Positions 59,305-64,000 of a stretch of DNA of 64,000 nt are shown here, in pieces (within the stretch, counting starts at the first letter, position 1; each line of letters begins with the position of its first letter). The DNA lies in the NCBI RefSeq assembly GCF_014764505.1, contig NZ_JACXWX010000022.1, positions 1 through 64,000 on the forward strand. The letters run 5' to 3'. A program made the position numbers and the translations under genes. Origin of the DNA: Phormidium tenue FACHB-886 (GTDB taxonomy: Bacteria > Cyanobacteriota > Cyanobacteriia > Elainellales > Elainellaceae). A model generated the notes under the pieces. That model was not told the origin of the DNA. It made no database searches and saw nothing but the letters and a program-made list of their open reading frames with translations.

Positions 59305-60663
59305 CTAACCCCCGACTTCAATCTGTGACTGAACTTGCAGTTTGCCATCATCGCCGATCGTCCAGACATCATATACACCCACCACGTCACCCTGCTCGTT
59401 AAAGTCGATCGTGCCGCTGGCGCCTTGATAGTTAATGTCCTTGCCTTGGCGCACCAAATCCAGCGCTTGGCAAACATCAGACACTTCTTGTCCGGGCCCG
59501 TTAGCCACTTCACGCACTTTGTCTTTGAGAGCCGTGCCGGTGTTGGCTTTGGCAGCTTCAGCAGCTAGCACCAGCACAGCAGCAGCATCGTAGGTGTTGG
59601 CATCATAAACGTTTGGATCGCGGTTGAATTTGGCTTTGTAGGCTTGTAGGAATCCGTCGATCGCCGGACCACTTGCGCCCGGAGCGGTGCCAATCACCCC
59701 CGAAGCAATGAACTTACCATCTGCTTGCCCCACCAGCTCCGCTAGCTTATCGATCTTCATTCCATCCGACAGCAAGATCTTGGTGTTGCCCAACAAGCCT
59801 TGCTCAAAGGCAGCTTTCAGGACAAGGCTGCCCGTTTCAGGATAGGCAACCAGCAGCACCGCATCAGGCTGCCCGCTGAAAGCTGCCGTTAGCTCTGAGT
59901 CAAAAGTGGTGGCATCGGGCGCATATTTAGTAGGGCTGGACTCGTTGGTGACTGTGCCGCCCAGCGCTTTGAAAGCAGGCGTAAACGACTGAATTAAGCC
60001 ATTGCCATAATCATTATTGATCGCCAGAATGGCGACTTTCTTAAAGCCCTGCTGCTGGGCTAGCTGTGCCAAAGCATCTCCCTGGAAAGTATCGGGTGGG
60101 GCAGTGCGGAACCAAAAGCCTTTGAAGTCTCCCTTTTTAGCGCGATCGGTAAAGCTAGGATCTGTGCTGGAAGGCGAGATCTGCACGACCTGATTGCGCA
60201 CGGCGATGTCGATCGCCGCACTGGAAACCGCACTTCCTGCCGCGCCAACGACCCCTGCCACTTGATCGACTTCTGTGAGCTTGGTCATGGCGGCTGCGCC
60301 TGCAGTTGGCTCTGTTTGGTCATCTTCTGAGATCAAATCTACGGGTTTACCCAACGCACCTTGGCAAGCGTTGACCGTTTCTAGCAGCAAGCCCGCGCTG
60401 TCTTGCATAGTTGTGCCATACTGCGCCAGATCGCCAGTAATGGGCAGCAAAGTGCCTAGCTTTAGCGCCCCGGCAGCGTCACCGGAGGCAGCAGCAGGGG
60501 AAGCACCGGGGCTAGCAGCCGGACTGGTACTGGTAACCTCAGTGCCTGAACCGCAGGCAGTAGTGAGCAACAGCAGGGCAATGGCGCTACTCCGGCTGAG
60601 GGGATGACGAAGTTTAATAAGCATTGTTTGAAAGAGGGTTTGAAAGAGGTTCTGAGGGTGCAT
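59305..60663 (-). CDS. ABC transporter substrate-binding lipoprotein, amino-acid type
   Basis: This 452-residue Peripla_BP_6 protein has a lipoprotein signal (lipobox TTAC before GSGTEV) and an Ala/Ser/Pro-rich spacer. The binding fold has LGTLLPITGDLAQYG, SEDDQTEP, GVVGAAGSAVSSAA, NNDYGNGL and NVYDANTYDAAAVL. It is an intact paralogue of the broken binding protein at the left edge of the window, without any adjacent permease or ATPase, so it may serve another transporter of the same family. The ATG at 60663 has GGAG upstream; an internal ATG 39 bases later is also possible. A 12-bp duplication (TTTGAAAGAGG) lies in the first codons. Confidence 0.9.
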   Translation of the reverse strand: MHPQNLFQTLFQTMLIKLRHPLSRSSAIALLLLTTACGSGTEVTSTSPAASPGASPAAASGDAAGALKLGTLLPITGDLAQYGTTMQDSAGLLLETVNACQGALGKPVDLISEDDQTEPTAGAAAMTKLTEVDQVAGVVGAAGSAVSSAAIDIAVRNQVVQISPSSTDPSFTDRAKKGDFKGFWFRTAPPDTFQGDALAQLAQQQGFKKVAILAINNDYGNGLIQSFTPAFKALGGTVTNESSPTKYAPDATTFDSELTAAFSGQPDAVLLVAYPETGSLVLKAAFEQGLLGNTKILLSDGMKIDKLAELVGQADGKFIASGVIGTAPGASGPAIDGFLQAYKAKFNRDPNVYDANTYDAAAVLVLAAEAAKANTGTALKDKVREVANGPGQEVSDVCQALDLVRQGKDINYQGASGTIDFNEQGDVVGVYDVWTIGDDGKLQVQSQIEVGG

Positions 60664-60812
60664 AGCTGCAGGTTCTCCGTTAAAGCGGAAGCGATAACGT
60701 GAAGCGAAATCGGAATAGAGATAAGCTTAATTCTAATCCAATTGGTGAAAATCCAATAAGTGTAGGCGGGGCAGTCAATGGCACCATAGCAAAGGCTCCA
60801 GTGCATTGCGAT

Positions 60813-60849
60813 AAAGAGGGGGAGTGGGCAAAGCCCACTCCCCCTCTTT
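60813..60849. terminator. perfect 17-bp-stem terminator for mscS
   Basis: AAAGAGGGGGAGTGGGC pairs exactly with GCCCACTCCCCCTCTTT around AAA. It lies 22 bp beyond the MscS stop (minus strand), and its complement ends in a T-containing run. It also insulates the upstream region of the binding-lipoprotein gene. Confidence 0.85.
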
Positions 60850-60871
60850 CGTCTTCTATCAATTCAGAGAA

Positions 60872-62782
60872 CTAATTTTGATGGTTGTTCGATCGCCTGG
60901 ATTGACCAGAGTCAGCGGTAGCCTTTTTAGTATCAACATGGTTGCCGTTAGTCGAAGAATCTTCGATCGCATCATTTTCGATCGCATTACTCGGGACGAT
61001 CGCCTTTTCGTATCGAAGCATCTGTTGCGGCATGCCAATCTCAATCTGGTGTTCTTCGAAGGCAAGCCGCAGACGCAGGCGAAACTCGCGTGCCACAAAC
61101 CACTGCCGCAATGGACGAGTATCAAACCAGATACGAATCACCATGCCTTCGTGCGACATGTCTTCTACACCCAATACCTGCGGTGGCTCCAGCAGATCAA
61201 CTTGCCATTCTGGGTCTTCGTAGAACTGCTCCGTCACCTGTTTGATCACCGAGAGCGCCACTCGGATATCCGTTTCGTAGGCAACCGTCACCTTCATATC
61301 AACCCGCGACCATGATCGGGTCAGATTCTCTACCTGAGAGATCAAGCTATTGGGAATTGTGATCAGCCGTCCTTCTGTATCGCGAATTTGGGTAATTCGC
61401 AGATTCATATTTTCAACTAAGCCACTCACCGTGCCAATGCCGATGATATCGCCGATCGCAAACTGGTCTTCAGTCAAGATCAAAAAGCCATTAACCAGGT
61501 CTTTGATCAAGCTCTGGGAAGCCAGGGAAATGGCAAGTGCCACAACAGCACCCAACGTTAGCACCGAGCTAGTCGGCGCACCCAAAACGCTCAGCGCCCA
61601 GCCCACGCCGATCACATACACAGTGAACGTTTTTAAGCCCCGCAGCGACCGAATAATTGTGGAAATTCGCAGGTCGCGCCGCTGCGAATCCTCAAAGGTG
61701 AACAGCTCACTGTTCTGCCATGCCTGCGAAAACCGAGTAATCAGTAGGTCGCCCAGCCGATTGGACAAGCCCATGCCAAACCAGATCAAGACTAAGGCGA
61801 TCGGTTTGGACCAAAGTGCCTGCGCTAGCCCTGCAGTTTCTGGAAACAGATAGAGAATCCAGACCAGACCGCCCAGCCAGATCAGCACCTGTACCCAAAA
61901 CAGCAGCCACGACAAAAACTTGACTAAGCTCCGCCGCCGCTCCAGAGTGAACTGGTTGTGGAGCGTCACAAAAAAATGGAGCCGCCGAAAAGGGCTATTG
62001 GGACTGGCATCGTCGATCGTCGGCTTTGTGATCCAGGTGGTATGTTCCTCCTGCAAAAGACGACTCCGGTATTTCACAAACCTTTGCAGCAGGAAGAAGA
62101 ACAAGCTGAGGCAGCCAACGGCAATTGCCATCTTCACAGCCCGCTGTGCCTGGTTTGCTACAACTGAGGGCAAACGACGCTCCAGTGCTTGCTTCAGTGC
62201 TTTTTCAATTTTCGATTCCCACCGCTCGGCTAGCTCTTCGATCGACAGCCGATAAAAGCGGGCATCTAGGTTTGTCACAGTCAGTAGATCGACAGGCTGC
62301 GGGCGGTAGGCATCCGTTGCCAGCAGAACGGTTTGCCCGTTTAGCTTGGCAACCTCCACCTGCAGTGTGGCAGGATCAAAAACTGTGTTGTAAGAGCGGC
62401 GATCACCAGCATCCCAAGCGGGGTCTTCAGCAATCACCTGTTCTAGATTTGCCTCAATCTGCTCGGCTCGCACTTCCACTAGCACTTTGCCTTTGGGTTC
62501 GTCTCGGTTAGCGACGGCAGCAGCTGCCACCCTAAACAAAGGCTGATTTTCAAACTCGACTAGCGCTGTTTCGATCGAGCCAATCCGCTCAACCCCCGGT
62601 GGCAACCGTTCACCAGAAGGAACTGGACTGACAGCCGGCAGACCAAGCTGCGCTGAAGCGATCGATGTGCCACTTATGATTAGGGCGATCGTCAGTAGGC
62701 TAAGAAGCAGCCAACGACATCGCCTAAAAAATTGGTAAGCCTTCTGGCAAACGCTTTTGTAAAACTGGGTAACCTGTTTCAC
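60872..62782 (-). CDS. MscS-family mechanosensitive channel with large N-terminal domain
   Basis: This is a 636-residue protein. It has a signal-like hydrophobic segment (24-45, SLLTIALIISGTSIASAQ) and an extracytoplasmic domain (about 45-210). Several membrane helices follow, and the MscS pore-lining region and beta domain (about 390-560: VVALAISLASQSLIKDLVNGFLILTEDQFAIGDII). A charged C-terminal tail ends it. It is longer than E. coli MscS (about 286 residues), resembling cyanobacterial MscS-like proteins. The GTG at 62782 is the only start at this N-terminus; no close ribosome site is visible, so the start is uncertain. Confidence 0.85.
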   Translation of the reverse strand: MKQVTQFYKSVCQKAYQFFRRCRWLLLSLLTIALIISGTSIASAQLGLPAVSPVPSGERLPPGVERIGSIETALVEFENQPLFRVAAAAVANRDEPKGKVLVEVRAEQIEANLEQVIAEDPAWDAGDRRSYNTVFDPATLQVEVAKLNGQTVLLATDAYRPQPVDLLTVTNLDARFYRLSIEELAERWESKIEKALKQALERRLPSVVANQAQRAVKMAIAVGCLSLFFFLLQRFVKYRSRLLQEEHTTWITKPTIDDASPNSPFRRLHFFVTLHNQFTLERRRSLVKFLSWLLFWVQVLIWLGGLVWILYLFPETAGLAQALWSKPIALVLIWFGMGLSNRLGDLLITRFSQAWQNSELFTFEDSQRRDLRISTIIRSLRGLKTFTVYVIGVGWALSVLGAPTSSVLTLGAVVALAISLASQSLIKDLVNGFLILTEDQFAIGDIIGIGTVSGLVENMNLRITQIRDTEGRLITIPNSLISQVENLTRSWSRVDMKVTVAYETDIRVALSVIKQVTEQFYEDPEWQVDLLEPPQVLGVEDMSHEGMVIRIWFDTRPLRQWFVAREFRLRLRLAFEEHQIEIGMPQQMLRYEKAIVPSNAIENDAIEDSSTNGNHVDTKKATADSGQSRRSNNHQN

Positions 62783-62963
62783 GCTTCATCTGCTCATGAG
62801 ATCTTCCTGACCAGCATAAGCGCAGGTCAACCAGGTTGGATACCTCTAACGGGTTATGAATTCAAGGAGCAGATTCGCACGATCGGGCGAACCCTCTCCC
62901 TTATCAGCTTTCATGCAGAATCGTTTTAATATGAAGTTTGTGTATTGAAGGGAATTTCTGCTC

Positions 62964-63632
62964 GTGAATAAAAACTTTAAACACCTAGACACGATCACAG
63001 CGCTATTTGTAGCAGTGCTGCTGATTTCAAACATCACCTCTACAAAGATTGTCCAGGTTGGCTTTCTGACCTTTGATGGTGGCACGCTACTGTTTCCGCT
63101 TAGCTATATTTTTGGCGATATTTTGACGGAAGTGTATGGCTATGCTCGCTCCCGAAAAGTAATTTGGTTGGGCTTTGCCTCAGCCATTTTGATGTCAGTG
63201 ACGCTGATCACCGTAGGAGCATTACCGCCCGCAGCCGATTGGGCTTATCAAACTGCCTACGAGCAGATCCTTGGGTTCACACCCAGAATTGTGCTGGCAA
63301 GCTTGATTGCTTACTTTGCTGGAGAGTTTTCTAACTCCTTTACGCTAGCAAAGCTAAAGATCAAGACACAAGGCAGACATCTCTGGATGCGGACGATCGG
63401 CTCAACGTTGATTGGGCAAATTGTGGATACGCTAATTTTCACCTTGATTGCTTTTTGGGGTGTATTTCCAGACGCGCTGCTGCTGCCTCTAATTATTTCC
63501 AACTACGTGTTTAAGTGCGGTATTGAGGTATTATTTACCCCGGTTACCTATTGGGTAACGGGCTGGCTGAAGCAGCAGGAGAAAGAAGATTTCTACGACA
63601 CTGAAACAAACTTCAATCCGTTTCAGGTTTAA
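62964..63632 (+). CDS. queuosine-precursor transporter family (YhhQ/VUT type) protein
   Basis: This 222-residue protein has about six membrane helices. It matches the YhhQ/VUT family: LDTITALFVAVLLISNITSTKIV, DGGTLLFPLSYIFGDILTEVYGYARSRKVIW, and a late WMRTIGSTLIGQIVDTLIF. The family imports queuosine precursors (preQ0/preQ1 or queuine). The start is GTG at 62964 with GAAGGGA upstream. It is divergent from mscS with 181 bp between. No queuosine-synthesis gene is adjacent. Confidence 0.88.
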   Translation: MNKNFKHLDTITALFVAVLLISNITSTKIVQVGFLTFDGGTLLFPLSYIFGDILTEVYGYARSRKVIWLGFASAILMSVTLITVGALPPAADWAYQTAYEQILGFTPRIVLASLIAYFAGEFSNSFTLAKLKIKTQGRHLWMRTIGSTLIGQIVDTLIFTLIAFWGVFPDALLLPLIISNYVFKCGIEVLFTPVTYWVTGWLKQQEKEDFYDTETNFNPFQV

Positions 63633-63974
63633 CGTTCTAATCCATATGCATTTGGTGCGCATTTAGGAGTAGTAGGAGTAGTAAGAGTCGTAGGAGTAGC
63701 CGATCTCAAATCCCTGCCTACCTGTTCCGCTCAAAAGCAGCACAGCGGATCTAAATGGGTCTACATCATTACGGGAGATAAACAGCATCTACAATCTCGC
63801 TACCTGGTAAACACCCGAGCAAACCTGCAGTAAACAAGATTCAGCAGGAGATTGCAAGATCTAAATCTAAGCCAGTCTATATCTATGGGCTCGGGTAGTG
63901 CTCTATATCATCAGGGGGATGTTCGGCTCTGATAAAAGTTGAACACTGGTAGCGTAGTGAACAGAGGATTTTGT
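63633..63974. other. intergenic region with a four-copy 9-bp repeat
   Basis: This 342-bp stretch has no gene. AGGAGTAGT, AGGAGTAGT, AAGAGTCGT and AGGAGTAGC run head to tail at 63665-63700. Beyond that the sequence shows no hairpin or RNA gene that I can recognise. It ends in an AGAGGA ribosome site for the next start codon. Confidence 0.45.
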
Positions 63975-64000
63975 ATGAATCGATTCATTTCTGGATTACG
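63975..64000 (+). CDS. start of a gene cut by the window end
   Basis: An ATG at 63975 follows AGAGGA at a 7-base spacing and opens eight codons (MNRFISGL) before the window ends. It is likely a real start, but the product cannot be named. Confidence 0.5.

Noticed and set aside
1..64000. tRNA, rRNA, tmRNA or CRISPR array
   Set aside because: I searched the intergenic regions by eye for cloverleaf acceptor/T-loop patterns and regularly spaced repeats and found none; a tRNAscan or Infernal run would be decisive.

Overview
The window is chromosomal DNA of a cyanobacterium, probably a filamentous or Leptolyngbya-like lineage. The evidence is NdhL followed by its usual DUF3007 neighbour, a high-light-inducible (HLIP) protein, the plastoquinone/tocopherol methyltransferase MPBQ/MSBQ-MT, a DHNA-CoA thioesterase for phylloquinone, several cyanobacteria-only hypothetical proteins, and very frequent GCGATCGC (HIP1) octamers. 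No rRNA, tRNA, CRISPR array, prophage or intact transposase was seen.

Layout. 1-4.3 kb: a Liv/Nat-type amino-acid ABC transporter whose binding-protein gene looks disrupted at its 5' part, followed by two permeases and two ATPases. 4.3-12.2 kb: a GAF protein, a membrane-anchored esterase, a 1540-residue hybrid kinase with seven PAS domains and one GAF, and a response regulator-kinase. 12.7-16.6 kb: a DUF4347/lectin-like/RTX exoprotein and a PDZ/FeS DUF512 protein. 16.6-24.6 kb: LysE exporter, CDC48-like AAA ATPase, solitary UreD, UvrA, MPBQ/MSBQ-MT. 24.7-29.7 kb is the accessory part: an RTX protein, a broken DUF433 antitoxin-like gene, an AT-rich FkbM-like gene, an unexplained reading-frame remnant, a 66-residue protein behind a three-hairpin leader, and an EACC1-CHAT protease. 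29.9-33.9 kb: amidohydrolase, HpxO-type urate hydroxylase and XdhC. The rest is mostly housekeeping: transglutaminase-like protein, methyltransferase, Nth, RseP, HcyBio protein, SdhA, PuuE-type allantoinase, GNAT, CADD-family protein, CrcB, SPFH protein, DUF697 GTPase, OsmC, NdhL/DUF3007/DHNA-CoA thioesterase, ArgD-like aminotransferase, dipeptide epimerase, methyltransferase-glycosyltransferase fusion, HLIP, a second ABC binding lipoprotein, MscS channel, and a queuosine-precursor-type transporter.

How genes fit together. XdhC, HpxO, PuuE-type allantoinase, the amidohydrolase and UreD are all steps or accessory factors for recovering nitrogen from purines through ureides to urea. The hpxO-xdhC pair is preceded by a near-consensus NtcA site with a correctly spaced -10 box, so nitrogen-starvation control is plausible. 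Many convergent gene pairs are separated by perfect long hairpins that act as two-way terminators.

Most notable observations: (1) three roughly 106-bp palindromic elements (17.2, 26.2 and 51.6 kb) whose central stems differ in sequence but keep pairing; (2) a roughly 150-nt leader with three hairpins, the last one covering the ribosome-binding site of a 66-residue protein; (3) an EACC1-CHAT protein of the biological-conflict type; (4) a frameshifted DUF433 gene; (5) a CADD-family protein with all known metal ligands and sacrificed-residue positions; and (6) the apparent NtcA-controlled urate hydroxylase operon.
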